Counted from the stretch's first letter, positions 25,369 through 34,727 are shown. The stretch is 64,000 bases of DNA from Edwardsiella anguillarum (GCF_008801815.1 NZ_VZOX01000002.1), one strand, 5' to 3'. The notes: a model not told the origin generated them from the sequence alone. Numbers and translations: made by a program.

Positions 25369-25431
25369 CTGTTCATATCTGTTCATATTCTGACGTATCG
25401 TGTTCACGCTGACCAGTGACCCTGTTCATAT
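25369..25431 (+). promoter_or_regulatory. Four tor boxes (TorR-binding sites) before torC
   Basis: CTGTTCATAT occurs exactly at 25369-25378, 25379-25388 (tandem) and 25422-25431; a degenerate copy CGTGTTCACG is at 25399-25408. These match the E. coli decameric tor boxes. The last copy overlaps the -35 position; TATAAC at 25450-25455 is the likely -10, giving a class II-like activated promoter. Confidence 0.9.
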
Positions 25432-25486
25432 TTAAACAATAAGATCGCGTATAACCTCCATTCCCTCATCATGACAGGATCTTGCG

Positions 25487-26644
25487 ATGAAAAATCTATG
25501 GAACAGGCTGAACCGCCCCAGCGCGCGCTGGTCGGTACTAGCGCTGTTGGCGCTGGGCATCGTCATCGGCCTGACGCTGATCGTTCTGCCGCACGTCGGC
25601 ATCAAGCTGACCAGCAGCACCGAGTTCTGCGTCAGCTGCCACAGCATGCAGCCGGTCTACCAGGAGTATAAGCAGTCGGTGCATTTCAAAAACGCCTCCG
25701 GCGTGCGCGCCGAGTGCCATGACTGCCACATTCCCCCCGACGTGCCGGGCATGGTGAAACGTAAACTGGAAGCCAGTAACGATATCTACCAGACCTTCAT
25801 CGCCCATTCGATCGACACGCCGGAGAAGTTCGAGGCCAAGCGCGCCGAGCTGGCCGAGCGGGAGTGGAAGCGGATGAAAGAGAATAACTCGGCGACCTGC
25901 CGCTCCTGCCATAACTATGATGCGATGGATCACGCCAAGCAGCATCCGGAGGCCGCCAAGCAGATGGCCATCGCCGCTAAGGATAATCAGTCCTGTATCG
26001 ACTGCCATAAGGGCATTGCGCATCAGCTGCCGGACATGAGCAGTGGCTTCCGCAAGCAGTTTGCCGAGCTGCGTCAGACGGCCAGCGATGATGGCAACAC
26101 CCTGTATACCCTGGATATGAAGCCGATCTACGCCGCCAAAGGCGACAAAGAACCGGCCGGATCCCTGCTGCCCGCCTCCGAAGTCACCGTGCAAAAGCGC
26201 GACGGCGACTGGCTGCAGGTGCAGATCGAAGGCTGGACGGAAACCAATGGCCGCCAGCGCGTGCTGTCCCTGCTGCCGGGCAAGCGTATCTTCGTCTCCT
26301 CAATCCGTGACCAGGTACAGCAGAACGCCAAGACGCTGGAGAAAACCACCGTCGCCGCCACCGGCGTGGAGTGGAGCAAGCTGCAGACCACCGCCTGGGT
26401 ACAAAAGGGCGACCTGGTCAATAACATCAAGCCGATCTGGGCCTACGCCGATGCGCTGTATAACGGCACCTGCAACCAGTGCCACGGCGCGCCGGAGAAG
26501 GCGCACTTTGACGCCAACGGCTGGATTGGCACCCTCAACGGTATGATCGGCTTCACCAGCCTGGACAAGCGGGAAGAGCGCACCCTGCTCAAATATCTGC
26601 AAATGAACGCCTCAGACACCGGCGGCGCCGATCAGAAACACTAA
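25487..26644 (+). CDS. torC: Pentaheme c-type cytochrome TorC
   Basis: 385 residues, NapC/NirT family, anchored by an N-terminal helix (about 15-36). It takes electrons from menaquinol and passes them to TorA. Five CxxCH heme sites are visible: C48, C77, C138, C170 and a fifth near residue 328 (CNQCHG) in the C-terminal domain specific to TorC. In E. coli apo-TorC also restrains TorS signalling. First gene of torCAD; cytochrome maturation would need periplasmic reducing power such as DsbD. Confidence 0.96.
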   Translation: MKNLWNRLNRPSARWSVLALLALGIVIGLTLIVLPHVGIKLTSSTEFCVSCHSMQPVYQEYKQSVHFKNASGVRAECHDCHIPPDVPGMVKRKLEASNDIYQTFIAHSIDTPEKFEAKRAELAEREWKRMKENNSATCRSCHNYDAMDHAKQHPEAAKQMAIAAKDNQSCIDCHKGIAHQLPDMSSGFRKQFAELRQTASDDGNTLYTLDMKPIYAAKGDKEPAGSLLPASEVTVQKRDGDWLQVQIEGWTETNGRQRVLSLLPGKRIFVSSIRDQVQQNAKTLEKTTVAATGVEWSKLQTTAWVQKGDLVNNIKPIWAYADALYNGTCNQCHGAPEKAHFDANGWIGTLNGMIGFTSLDKREERTLLKYLQMNASDTGGADQKH

Positions 26645-26658
26645 GGGAGAGACCATCG

Positions 26659-29199
26659 ATGAACCATAACGAAAGTGTCCACATATCACGCCGCCGTTTT
26701 CTGTCGCAGCTCGGCGGTCTGACCGCCCTGGGCATGTTTGGCCCCTCCCTGCTGGTCAGCCGTGGCGCGCAGGCGCAGGCCGCCGCAGGCGGCGTACAGG
26801 AAGGGATCCTGACCGGCTCACACTGGGGCGCCATCCGCGCCACGGTGGTGGATGGCCGCTTTGTCGCCGCCAAACCCTTTGAGAAGGACAGCTACCCCTC
26901 CAAGATGGTGGCCGGCCTGCCGGATCATGTACACAATACGGCCCGTATCCGCTACCCGATGGTACGCATTGACTGGATGCGCAAGCGCCACCTCAGCGAT
27001 ACGCGCCAGCGCGGTGATAACCGCTTCGTCCGCGTAAGCTGGGACGAGGCGCTGGATCTGTTCTATCAGGAGCTGGAGCGCATCCAGACCACCTATGGCC
27101 CCAGCGCCCTGCTGAGCGGCAGCGGCTGGCAGTCGACCGGCATGTTCCACAACGCCGCTGGCATGATGGGACGGGCGCTGGCGCTGCACGGCAACAGCGT
27201 GGGTACCGGCGGTGACTACTCAACCGGCGCCGCGCAGGTGATCCTGCCGCGGGTCGTCGGCTCCATGGAGGTCTATGAGCAGCAGACCTCCTGGCCGCTG
27301 GTGTTGAAAAACAGCAAGACCGTTATTCTGTGGGGATCCGATCTGCTGAAGAACCAGCAGGCCAACTGGTGGTGCCCGGATCACGATGTCTATCAGTACT
27401 ATGCCCAGCTGAAAGAAAAGGTCGCCAACGGTGAGATCCGCGTCGTCAGCATCGATACCGTGGTCTCCTCCACCCATGAGTACCTAGGGCGCGACAGGGT
27501 TCAGCATATCGCCGTCAATCCCCAGACCGATGTGCCGCTACAGCTGGCGCTGGTCCATACCCTGTACAGCGAGAAGCTGTACGACGTCCACTTCCTGGAC
27601 AACTACACCGTCGGCTTCGACCAGTTCCTGCCCTATCTGCTGGGAACCCAGGACGGCCAGCCGAAGGATGCCGAGTGGGCCGCCGAGCTGACCGGCATCG
27701 ACGCCGAAACCATCCGCGCCCTGGCGCGCCAGATGGCCGCCGGACGGACCCAGATCATCGCCGGCTGGTGTGTACAGCGTATGCAGCACGGCGAGCAGTG
27801 GTCGTGGATGATCGTAGTGCTGGCCGCCATGCTGGGGCAAATCGGCCTGCCGGGCGGCGGCTTTGGCTTTGGCTGGCACTACAACGGCGCGGGCACCCCG
27901 AGCCGCAAAGGGATCATCCTCAGCGGCTTCTCCGGCGCCACCGCCGTCCCACCGCTGCACAACAGCAGCGACTACCGCGGAGCCAGCAGCACCATCCCCA
28001 TCGCCCGCTTTATCGATGCCATGCTCGAACCGGGCAAAAAAATCGACTGGAACGGCAAACAGGTGACCCTGCCGGCGCTGAAGATGTGCGTCTTCGCCGG
28101 TACCAACCCGTTCCACCGTCACCAGCAGATCAACCGCATGATCGCCGGCTGGCAGACGCTGGAGACCGTCGTCGCCATCGACAACCAGTGGACCTCCACC
28201 TGCCGCTTCGCCGACATCGTCCTACCGGCCACCACCCAGTTTGAGCGCAACGATCTGGATCAGTACGGCAACCACTCCAACCGCGGCATTCTGGCGATGA
28301 AGCAGCTGGTGCCGCCCCAGTTTGAGGCGCGTAACGACTTCGATATCTTCCGCGAGCTGTGCCGACGCTTTAACCGCGAACAGGCCTTCAGCGAAGGGCT
28401 GGACGAAATGGGCTGGATCAAGCGGATCTATCAGGAGGGCGCTCAGCAGGGCAAAGGTCGCGGGCTCCACCTGCCGACCTTTGACGCCTTCTGGAACGGC
28501 AACGGCTATATCGAGTTTGGCGATCCGCAGCTGTTCGTGCGTCATCAGGCCTTCCGCGACGATCCGGATCTGGAGCCGCTGGGCACCCCGAGCGGCCTGA
28601 TCGAGATCTACTCCAAGAGCATCGCCGATATGCACTACGGCGACTGCCATGGCCACCCGATGTGGTTCGAAAAGGCCGAACGCTCCCACGGCGGCCCCGG
28701 CTCGGTGCGCTTTCCGCTGCATCTGCAGTCGGTGCACCCTGACTTCCGCCTGCACTCGCAGCTGTGCGAATCGCCGACGCTGCGGGCGCACTACAGCGTC
28801 GGCGGACGCGAACCGGTCTTTATCAGCCCGCAGGACGCCGACGCGCGCGGGATCCGCAACGGCGATATCGTCCGGGTATTCAACGATCGCGGCCAGGTTC
28901 TGGCCGGGGCCGTGGTCTCTGATCGCTATGTGCCCGGGGTGATCCGCATCCACGAAGGCGCATGGTACGACCCGGATCGCGGCGGCGTGGCGGGGGCCCT
29001 GTGTAAATACGGCAACCCCAATGTCCTGACTCTGGATATCGGCTCTTCGCGGCTGGCCCAGGCCACCAGCGCCCATACCGCCATCGTCGAGGTGGAGAGG
29101 TACCGCGGCCCTCAGGCTCCGGTCACCGCCTTCAATGGCCCGCAGGAGATGGTAGCGCAGTGTCAGTACGTACCGCTGCAGACGGAGGACAAGTCATGA
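26659..29199 (+). CDS. torA: Trimethylamine-N-oxide reductase TorA
   Basis: 846 residues, periplasmic molybdoenzyme (bis-MGD) of the DMSO reductase family that reduces TMAO to trimethylamine in anaerobic respiration. Tat signal HISRRRFLSQLGG with the twin arginine at 11-12, followed by a hydrophobic stretch and an AQA-type cleavage region. The Mo-coordinating Ser lies in GGDYSTGAAQ near residue 188. No N-terminal Fe-S cysteines, as expected for TorA/BisC enzymes. The stop overlaps the torD start (ATGA). Confidence 0.97.
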   Translation: MNHNESVHISRRRFLSQLGGLTALGMFGPSLLVSRGAQAQAAAGGVQEGILTGSHWGAIRATVVDGRFVAAKPFEKDSYPSKMVAGLPDHVHNTARIRYPMVRIDWMRKRHLSDTRQRGDNRFVRVSWDEALDLFYQELERIQTTYGPSALLSGSGWQSTGMFHNAAGMMGRALALHGNSVGTGGDYSTGAAQVILPRVVGSMEVYEQQTSWPLVLKNSKTVILWGSDLLKNQQANWWCPDHDVYQYYAQLKEKVANGEIRVVSIDTVVSSTHEYLGRDRVQHIAVNPQTDVPLQLALVHTLYSEKLYDVHFLDNYTVGFDQFLPYLLGTQDGQPKDAEWAAELTGIDAETIRALARQMAAGRTQIIAGWCVQRMQHGEQWSWMIVVLAAMLGQIGLPGGGFGFGWHYNGAGTPSRKGIILSGFSGATAVPPLHNSSDYRGASSTIPIARFIDAMLEPGKKIDWNGKQVTLPALKMCVFAGTNPFHRHQQINRMIAGWQTLETVVAIDNQWTSTCRFADIVLPATTQFERNDLDQYGNHSNRGILAMKQLVPPQFEARNDFDIFRELCRRFNREQAFSEGLDEMGWIKRIYQEGAQQGKGRGLHLPTFDAFWNGNGYIEFGDPQLFVRHQAFRDDPDLEPLGTPSGLIEIYSKSIADMHYGDCHGHPMWFEKAERSHGGPGSVRFPLHLQSVHPDFRLHSQLCESPTLRAHYSVGGREPVFISPQDADARGIRNGDIVRVFNDRGQVLAGAVVSDRYVPGVIRIHEGAWYDPDRGGVAGALCKYGNPNVLTLDIGSSRLAQATSAHTAIVEVERYRGPQAPVTAFNGPQEMVAQCQYVPLQTEDKS

Positions 29200-29879
29200 A
29201 CGCAGTCAGTCCATTGACGACGCAGCACTATACCTGTCTGTACGCCTGGCTAGCCGGGCTGTTCGCCCACGAACTGGACGAGGCGCAGCTGGCCCGCCTG
29301 CGTTCGACCGACACGCAGGCCTGGCTCGATCTGCTCTGCCAACAGACGCCCCTGCGCCCGGCGCTGCAGCACCTGCAGGCGGCGCTCGCCGCGCTGGAGG
29401 TGCGTCCGGACGCCCGTCTGGAGCTGGCGGCAGACTTTGCCGGTCTATTTTTGCTGTCGCAGAAGCGGGCGGCGCTGCCCTATGCCTCCTGCTATCAAGG
29501 AGAGACGCCGCGCTTTCACCAGGCGATCTGCGTGGAGATGCAGTCCCTGCTGCGCCAGGCCGGCATGCAGCTGAACGCCAACTTTCACGAGCCCGAGGAT
29601 CACCTGTCCATCTTCCTGGAGCTGCTCAGCCTCCTGAGCTTCGCCAGCGCAGAGCAGCCGGAGCACCAGGAGAGCAAACGGATGCAGCTACGCCGCAGCA
29701 CCCTGAGCCTGCTGCTCGGCTGGCTGCCGGCGTTCAGCGCCAGCTGCGTCCGCTACGATCCGTTTGGCTTCTATGGCGCCCTGAGCCAGCTGCTGCTGGC
29801 GCTGGTTCAGCAGGATGCCGACCTCAGCGCCGTCGAACGCGCATCACCGGCCGCCACACCAGGGCTCGTTGCCGGATAA
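29196..29879 (+). CDS. torD: TorA-specific chaperone TorD
   Basis: 227 residues from the ATG overlapping the torA stop by four bases; an upstream in-frame start within torA is not needed. All-helical chaperone that binds the TorA Tat signal and prepares it for cofactor insertion. Family core: AWLAGLFAHELDEAQLARLR (about 18-37) and NFHEPEDHLSIFLELLSLLS. It is about 28 residues longer than E. coli TorD, mostly at the C-terminus. Ends the operon before a strong terminator. Confidence 0.93.
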   Translation: MNAVSPLTTQHYTCLYAWLAGLFAHELDEAQLARLRSTDTQAWLDLLCQQTPLRPALQHLQAALAALEVRPDARLELAADFAGLFLLSQKRAALPYASCYQGETPRFHQAICVEMQSLLRQAGMQLNANFHEPEDHLSIFLELLSLLSFASAEQPEHQESKRMQLRRSTLSLLLGWLPAFSASCVRYDPFGFYGALSQLLLALVQQDADLSAVERASPAATPGLVAG

Positions 29880-29905
29880 CCATAAACACAGAAGAAAATC
29901 GATTT

Positions 29906-29936
29906 CGGGCGGAATTATCCGCCCGTTTTTTTTTTT
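29906..29936 (+). terminator. Terminator of torCAD
   Basis: CGGGCGG-AATTAT-CCGCCCG followed by eleven T. Very strong intrinsic terminator. Confidence 0.95.
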
Positions 29937-29949
29937 GCGCGGGAGAGGC

Positions 29950-30867
29950 TCAGTCCAGCCGACAGTGGCTGTCGGGGCAGATACGCGCCAGGTGGGTATG
30001 ATCGTTGATCATGTCGCGCAGGTTCGACTCTATCGTATGAGCCATCGCGTTAAGGGGCAGATCGTTGGCCTCGATGCCAAACGGATCCTCCAGCTCCTCC
30101 GCCAGGGCATCCAGGGCGATGAAGGTATACGAGATAAATACCGATACCAGCGGCGTCATATAGTGCAGATCGGAGACCAGGGCAAAGGGCAGTAGCGCGC
30201 AGAACACGTACACCGTGCGGTGAACTATCAGGCTATAGGCGAACGGGATCGGCGTATTGGAGATCCGCTCACAGCCCCCTAGGATCACCGACAGCTGATT
30301 CAGATTGGTGTCGATGGTCTGGAAGTCGATATCGCTCAGGTAGCCGCGCCGCCGCTGCTCTCCCAGCCACTGCCCCATCAGCTGCAGCAGACGGTTGCAG
30401 GGGGAGCAGCTCCCGAGCACCGCCGCCTTATCCTGCGAGGGCAGCAGACGGGTCAGCTCCATAGCCATCGGCTCACGGCGCAGATGGTGCTTCAGCGCAT
30501 ATGAGAACGCGGTCAGCAGCATGGCGAAACGCCGGTGCTCGCCGCCCGGGTGCGGCATCAGGCTGATGGCCTGACGCATCAGAGAGCGGGTGGTGATCAG
30601 CAGCGATCCCCACAGCACCCGCGCCTCAATAAAGCGGGCATAGCTGGCGTTATTGCGAAAGCCGAGGAAGATGGCGATGGCCACCCCCAGCAGGCTGAAA
30701 GGGCCCAGCGTCAGGTTAACGTTAAAGTCCTCATGCCAGAGGTAGCACATCACTGCCAGGCAAGAGACCATGAAATTAAGGCTGAGACGAAAAAGGATAT
30801 TCGGCAACACCGAACCGTGCCAGACGAACAGGCGCCGGAACCAGTGCTGGGGGGGTCTAACGATCAT
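29950..30867 (-). CDS. yneE: Bestrophin-family channel protein YneE
   Basis: 305 residues, matching E. coli YneE (304) throughout: start MIVRPPQHWFRRLFVWHGSV, block GVAIAIFLGFRNNASYARF (about 63-81), and the C-terminal EELEDPFGIEANDLPLNAM. Bacterial bestrophin homologues form pentameric ion channels, cation-selective in the one studied in detail. Four hydrophobic segments. Single gene convergent with torCAD, sharing the short 70-base gap. Physiological role unknown. Confidence 0.9.
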   Translation of the reverse strand: MIVRPPQHWFRRLFVWHGSVLPNILFRLSLNFMVSCLAVMCYLWHEDFNVNLTLGPFSLLGVAIAIFLGFRNNASYARFIEARVLWGSLLITTRSLMRQAISLMPHPGGEHRRFAMLLTAFSYALKHHLRREPMAMELTRLLPSQDKAAVLGSCSPCNRLLQLMGQWLGEQRRRGYLSDIDFQTIDTNLNQLSVILGGCERISNTPIPFAYSLIVHRTVYVFCALLPFALVSDLHYMTPLVSVFISYTFIALDALAEELEDPFGIEANDLPLNAMAHTIESNLRDMINDHTHLARICPDSHCRLD

Positions 30868-31268
30868 TCTGAATTACTCGGAAAAACGACACCGCGCACA
30901 TGACTGGGGGAACTTCCCTACGACGGCCGTCCCTGCGCGGTACGGGGCGGCGGCGCGCCAGTGTACGCCTGTGTCACGCGCAGCGGCAACAGGCAGATCC
31001 TTTCGCGGCGAACGGGTGAGGAAAAAAACGCCATACTGCCTATACTCCCGGCAGAAAATACTGTCGCTTCACGGTTACGCGCTGGACGTCACCGTTGCCA
31101 GGGTCATTATCCTGCACCTGCACTCTTTTTTTGCAGCCTGACCGATCATGGATTATTAATAGCAAACATACCGTTAACGTATGTGACGGTGTGATGCACC
31201 ATCTAACGGGACTGCGGGGCACCGGGTCCCCTGTCAGGAACGCCCGTTTGGCGGGTTAGGGAGTCACC
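30868..31268. other. Intergenic region yneE - hdeD
   Basis: About 400 bases between divergent genes. Several short frames cross it but none has a ribosome site or familiar product. It should hold the promoters of both neighbours. A small inverted repeat, CCCG-TTTGG-CGGG, lies just before the hdeD ribosome site. Confidence 0.45.
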
Positions 31269-31838
31269 ATGATTTACTTCGATCGCAACCGTCTGCTGCA
31301 GCTGGATCCGCGCTTCCTTAAGCAACAGCGCGTCTCGCTGCTGATCCTATCGCTGCTGCTGCTGCTCGGCGGCCTGTTCTGCCTGTTCCGTCCGCTGGCC
31401 TCCGGCAACGCTCTGAGCGCCGTGGTCGGCATTCTGCTGCTGCTCAGCGGCGTAGGGCTTATCATCGGCATGATTGCCAATCGGGCCAACAACCTCTGGC
31501 CGATGATCGGTGGGATATTAATGGGCGCCGCCTATCTAGTGATGGGCTTTATCTTCATTCGCAGCCCAGAGGTCGGCCTGTTCACCGTCGCGGTCCTGGT
31601 CGCGACCCTGTTTGCCCTAGGGGGGATCGCCCGCCTGATGGCCGGCGTTAAGCTCAAGGGCGCCCACGGCGGCTGGCTGCAGGTCATCATCGGCCTGCTG
31701 GATCTCCTGATCGCCTGGATGCTGATAAGCGCCGGGCCACAGGGATCCATACTGCTGGTCACCATGATCGTCGGTATCGAAATGCTGTTCAGCTCTTTCA
31801 GCCTGTTTCAGGTCGCCCAGCTGCTGAAGCAACGCTAA
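31269..31838 (+). CDS. HdeD-family inner-membrane protein
   Basis: 189 residues with six hydrophobic segments (about 24-46, 50-70, 77-96, 102-122, 133-153, 158-180), the HdeD/DUF308 layout. E. coli HdeD belongs to the acid-resistance island and protects at high cell density. The N-terminus MIYFDRNRLLQLD fits the family. Alone here, without hdeAB. Ends in a bidirectional hairpin shared with fucO. Confidence 0.82.
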   Translation: MIYFDRNRLLQLDPRFLKQQRVSLLILSLLLLLGGLFCLFRPLASGNALSAVVGILLLLSGVGLIIGMIANRANNLWPMIGGILMGAAYLVMGFIFIRSPEVGLFTVAVLVATLFALGGIARLMAGVKLKGAHGGWLQVIIGLLDLLIAWMLISAGPQGSILLVTMIVGIEMLFSSFSLFQVAQLLKQR

Positions 31839-31859
31839 GCGCCCTCCCTCATAACCAAC

Positions 31860-31879
31860 GGGGCGCCAGAGGGCGCCCC
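31860..31879. terminator. Bidirectional hairpin between hdeD-like gene and fucO
   Basis: GGGGCGCC-AGAG-GGCGCCCC between convergent stops, with little T-tract. Likely end point for both transcripts. Confidence 0.6.
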
Positions 31880-31899
31880 GCTGCGTTAAACGTGCCGGT

Positions 31900-33048
31900 T
31901 CAGTAAGCCTGACGGTAAAGCAGCTCGATATCCCGCAGCGTCGCGCTACGCGGGTTACCGCCGGTGCAGACGTCCGCCAGCGCGGCCTCCGCTAGACGCG
32001 CGATATCCTCTTCGCATACCCCGACCTCACGCAGGCTCGGCGGGATCCCTACGTCCCGGTTTAACGCCTCGACCGCGGCGATCGCCGCCGCCGCAGCCTG
32101 ATCCAGGCTCAGATCGTCGCAAGCGACCCCCAGCGCTCGGGCGATATCGCGAAACTTCTCGCCGCAGGCGCCGGCGTTATAGCGCATTACGTGGGGCAGC
32201 AAAATAGCATTGGCCACGCCGTGCGGCGTGTTATAAAACGCGCCCAGCGGATGTGCCATGCCGTGTACCAGCCCCAGCCCCACGTTGGAAAAGCCCATAC
32301 CGGCGACGTACTGCCCCAGCGCCATCGTCGCGCCCGCCTCGGCATCGCCGTTCACCGATGCGCGCAACGCACCGCCGATCATCTCGATAGCCTTCAGGTG
32401 CAGCGCGTCGGTCAGCGCCCAGGCGCCGCGGGTGATATAGCCCTCTATCGCATGGGTCAGCGCATCGACGCCGGTGGCCGCCTTCAGCGCCGGCGGCATA
32501 CCGTCCATCATATCGGCATCGATAAAGGCCGCCTGGGGAATGTCATGCGGATCGACGCAGACAAACTTACGCCGCTGCTCCTCATCGGTGATCACATAGT
32601 TAATGGTCACTTCCGCCGCGGTTCCCGCGGTGGTCGGCACCGCCAGAATCGGCACGCTCGGACGCGTGGTCGGCGACAGTCCTTCCAGGCTGCGTACATC
32701 CTCGAACGCCGGATTATTACTGATGATCCCGATCGCCTTGCAGGTATCCTGCGGCGAGCCGCCGCCGATAGCGATCAGGTAGTCGGCCCCGCTGTCGCGA
32801 AATACCGCCAGCCCCTGCTGTACCACCCGGATCGTCGGATTGGGCACCACCCCGTCGAACAGGGCGTAGGCCAGTCCGGCGCTATCCAGGTGCTTTGTCA
32901 CCCGGGCGACGGCGCCGCAGGCGACCAGCGTGGCATCGGTGACGATCAGCGCCTTGCGGTAGCCACGTCGCTGGATCTCCGCAGGCAGTTCAGCGATGGC
33001 GCCGCGGCCAAACCAGGCCGTTTCGTTCAGGATCATGCGATGTGCCAT
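31900..33048 (-). CDS. fucO: Lactaldehyde reductase (propanediol oxidoreductase) FucO
   Basis: 382 residues from the ATG at 33046-33048 (GGGGGAG just upstream), the same length as E. coli FucO; a GTG two codons earlier is less likely. Iron-dependent alcohol dehydrogenase, group III: GGGSPQDTCKAIG (about 96-108), metal ligands Asp/His in the ALTHAIEGYITRGAWALTD and HGMAHPLGAFYNTPHG regions. It reduces L-lactaldehyde from fucose cleavage to 1,2-propanediol anaerobically, regenerating NAD+. Downstream of fucA by 12 bases. Confidence 0.97.
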   Translation of the reverse strand: MAHRMILNETAWFGRGAIAELPAEIQRRGYRKALIVTDATLVACGAVARVTKHLDSAGLAYALFDGVVPNPTIRVVQQGLAVFRDSGADYLIAIGGGSPQDTCKAIGIISNNPAFEDVRSLEGLSPTTRPSVPILAVPTTAGTAAEVTINYVITDEEQRRKFVCVDPHDIPQAAFIDADMMDGMPPALKAATGVDALTHAIEGYITRGAWALTDALHLKAIEMIGGALRASVNGDAEAGATMALGQYVAGMGFSNVGLGLVHGMAHPLGAFYNTPHGVANAILLPHVMRYNAGACGEKFRDIARALGVACDDLSLDQAAAAAIAAVEALNRDVGIPPSLREVGVCEEDIARLAEAALADVCTGGNPRSATLRDIELLYRQAY

Positions 33049-33060
33049 GGTCACTCCCCC

Positions 33061-33708
33061 TCACTCTTCAATACGCAGGCCATAGGTTTTAAATTTCTCC
33101 AGCACCACCGCGATCTCCTCATCGGAGAGCACCGGCACCGGATCGACGATCGCCAGGGTGGTGAGATACAGCTGGGCCAGCACCTCGACCTCATGCGCCA
33201 GCCACAGCGCCTTCTGCAGGTTTTCCCCACAGGCGATCAGGCCGTGGTGCTGCAGCAGCGTCGCTCTGCGGTATTTCAGCGCCTCGGTAACGTAATCCGA
33301 CAGGGTACGGGTACCAAACGTCGCGTAGGGGGCGCAGGGGATCGTGTTGCCGCCGGCGGCGGCGATCATGTAGTGGATCGCCGGGATCGGTCGATTCAGG
33401 ATCGACACGGCAGTGCAGTGAATCGCGTGGTTATGGACCACCGCATTGGCATCGGGGCGAGCCTGATAGGCGGCCAGATGAAAACGCCACTCGCTGGAGG
33501 GCAGCTTACCCTCTTCATGCTGCCCCTCGCCATCCACATAGACGATGTGATCGCAGCGCAGCTGCTCATAGGGAATACCGGTCGGGGTAATCAGCATGCC
33601 CTCGCGGTAACGCACGCTGACGTTGCCTGCCGTGCCCTGATTCAGCCCAAGACGCGTCATCTCCAGGCAGGTATCAATAATGGCGCGCGCCAGTGTTTCT
33701 CTTTCCAT
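33061..33708 (-). CDS. fucA: L-fuculose-1-phosphate aldolase FucA
   Basis: 215 residues, class II zinc aldolase, nearly identical to E. coli FucA along its length. It splits L-fuculose-1-phosphate to DHAP and L-lactaldehyde. Zinc ligands: His pair in VVHNHAIH (about 92-95) and the later His in LLQHHGLIACG (about 155). Catalytic Glu73 lies in KLPSSEWRFH. First gene of fucAO, transcribed away from fucPIKUR across a 1-kb control region. Confidence 0.97.
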   Translation of the reverse strand: MERETLARAIIDTCLEMTRLGLNQGTAGNVSVRYREGMLITPTGIPYEQLRCDHIVYVDGEGQHEEGKLPSSEWRFHLAAYQARPDANAVVHNHAIHCTAVSILNRPIPAIHYMIAAAGGNTIPCAPYATFGTRTLSDYVTEALKYRRATLLQHHGLIACGENLQKALWLAHEVEVLAQLYLTTLAIVDPVPVLSDEEIAVVLEKFKTYGLRIEE

Positions 33709-33929
33709 GGTTAACCTCTCTCAGGGTGATACCGGACACATCCGCCTGCCTGCGCCTGCGCTGGACGCAGGAGGATCGGCAGAGGCCTATCGCGGTAAGT
33801 TCGCTATTTGTCTGTGCACATATTTCGCCTGAATAACGGAAGAGGAAACTACGGCGCATTATTTTGTGACCGTCATCAAGACTATTTGCCGCCTTAATTA
33901 AAAACAGGCCAATTCCAGCCACAAAAAAA

Positions 33930-34078
33930 TGTCCGTTTAAGTCAAAGCATGACTAAACGGGCAATTATTCGCGCGTTCTTAACAATTGACCGTTTAAAAT
34001 AAAAAATGCCTATTCGGTCATTCGATATGTGTATTTAAATTAAATATCGGCGCAAACGGTCATCTATTTAAACGACAT
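33930..34078. promoter_or_regulatory. Cluster of TGACCGTTTA motifs, candidate FucR operators
   Basis: Copies: 33930-33939 (+, TGTCCGTTTA), 33954-33963 (-, TGCCCGTTTA), 33987-33996 (+, TGACCGTTTA), 34011-34020 (-, TGACCGAATA), 34053-34062 (-, TGACCGTTTG), and a weaker TAAACGACAT at 34069-34078. The first two form an inverted pair with centres 24 bases apart; the next two form a second inverted pair, also 24 bases apart. This regularity suggests binding of a dimeric or tetrameric regulator, most simply the DeoR-type FucR encoded in the cluster. Confidence 0.6.
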
Positions 34079-34119
34079 ACAGTGACTCCCTTCACACTTC
34101 CCCGACCGAGGGGTTCAAA

Positions 34120-34135
34120 TGTGATTTGATTCATA
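34120..34135 (+). promoter_or_regulatory. CRP-binding site in the fuc control region
   Basis: TGTGA-N6-TCATA, nine of ten consensus bases. Fits the known CRP dependence of fucose genes. Confidence 0.6.
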
Positions 34136-34287
34136 TTTTCGAACCTTTTTTATTTTGAAAATAGCTCTGTGTTACGGCAACAGGGCATGATGTAGGCGCA
34201 TTTATCAGCGAATCAATGCCGCATATCCATAAACGGTGCAGGCCAAAGAAACCTTGTGTTTTTCAGGCCACAATAGATGAGGGAAGA

Positions 34288-34668
34288 ATGAGAGCAAGCG
34301 CATTATCATCAATATGTTATGCGGATAGTTCCGTCATCAGCGACGGCGAAAATGCGCCGCGGGCGATGCCGGGCATAGCGCTGATAAGCCTGCTCATTAT
34401 TCTACGTCGTATCGACCAAAGCGCCGCCATCGCGGCGTTGGCACGCCTCAGACTATACGTCAGGGTATCGCGTATTAATTTATTAAATACATTCTCTTTT
34501 TTATCGAATGTATTTTGCGCAAAAACCGCTTCATCGCTTATTTATGTCAAAGAGAACGGCATGCTGACATCGAACAGGCGAAAAATAGGTAAGCCCAGCT
34601 TAACAAACGTCGCACCTGTTGGCCAAATCATTAGCAGCCATATCGATTATACTGAAGCGGATGATTAA
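34288..34668 (+). CDS. Doubtful open frame in the fuc control region (126 residues)
   Basis: ATG at 34288 with GAGGGA six bases upstream. The product is unrecognised: a moderately hydrophobic centre (IALISLLIIL) followed by a basic segment. Codon use looks unlike the neighbouring genes, with frequent ATA/TTA-type codons. No domain is seen. It may be a chance frame or a decayed gene; listed because of the ribosome site. Confidence 0.2.
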   Translation: MRASALSSICYADSSVISDGENAPRAMPGIALISLLIILRRIDQSAAIAALARLRLYVRVSRINLLNTFSFLSNVFCAKTASSLIYVKENGMLTSNRRKIGKPSLTNVAPVGQIISSHIDYTEADD

Positions 34669-34727
34669 TCCTATCTCCGCAAAATAATTAGACCCACCCT
34701 ACCCGATACAAATGTGGAGTGTTAGTC

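Larger units (their letters stand above)
33709..34727. other. fucA-fucP divergent control region
   Basis: About 1 kb, much AT-rich. It contains a cluster of inverted TGACCGTTTA-like motifs (33930-34078), a CRP site (34120-34135) and a low-confidence open frame (34288-34668). The part nearest fucP holds its promoter and the ribosome site GTGGAG. Confidence 0.6.

Noticed and set aside
32191..33714. 507-codon plus-strand frame over fucO/fucA
   Set aside because: Antisense to two well-conserved fucose genes; no ribosome site or domain.
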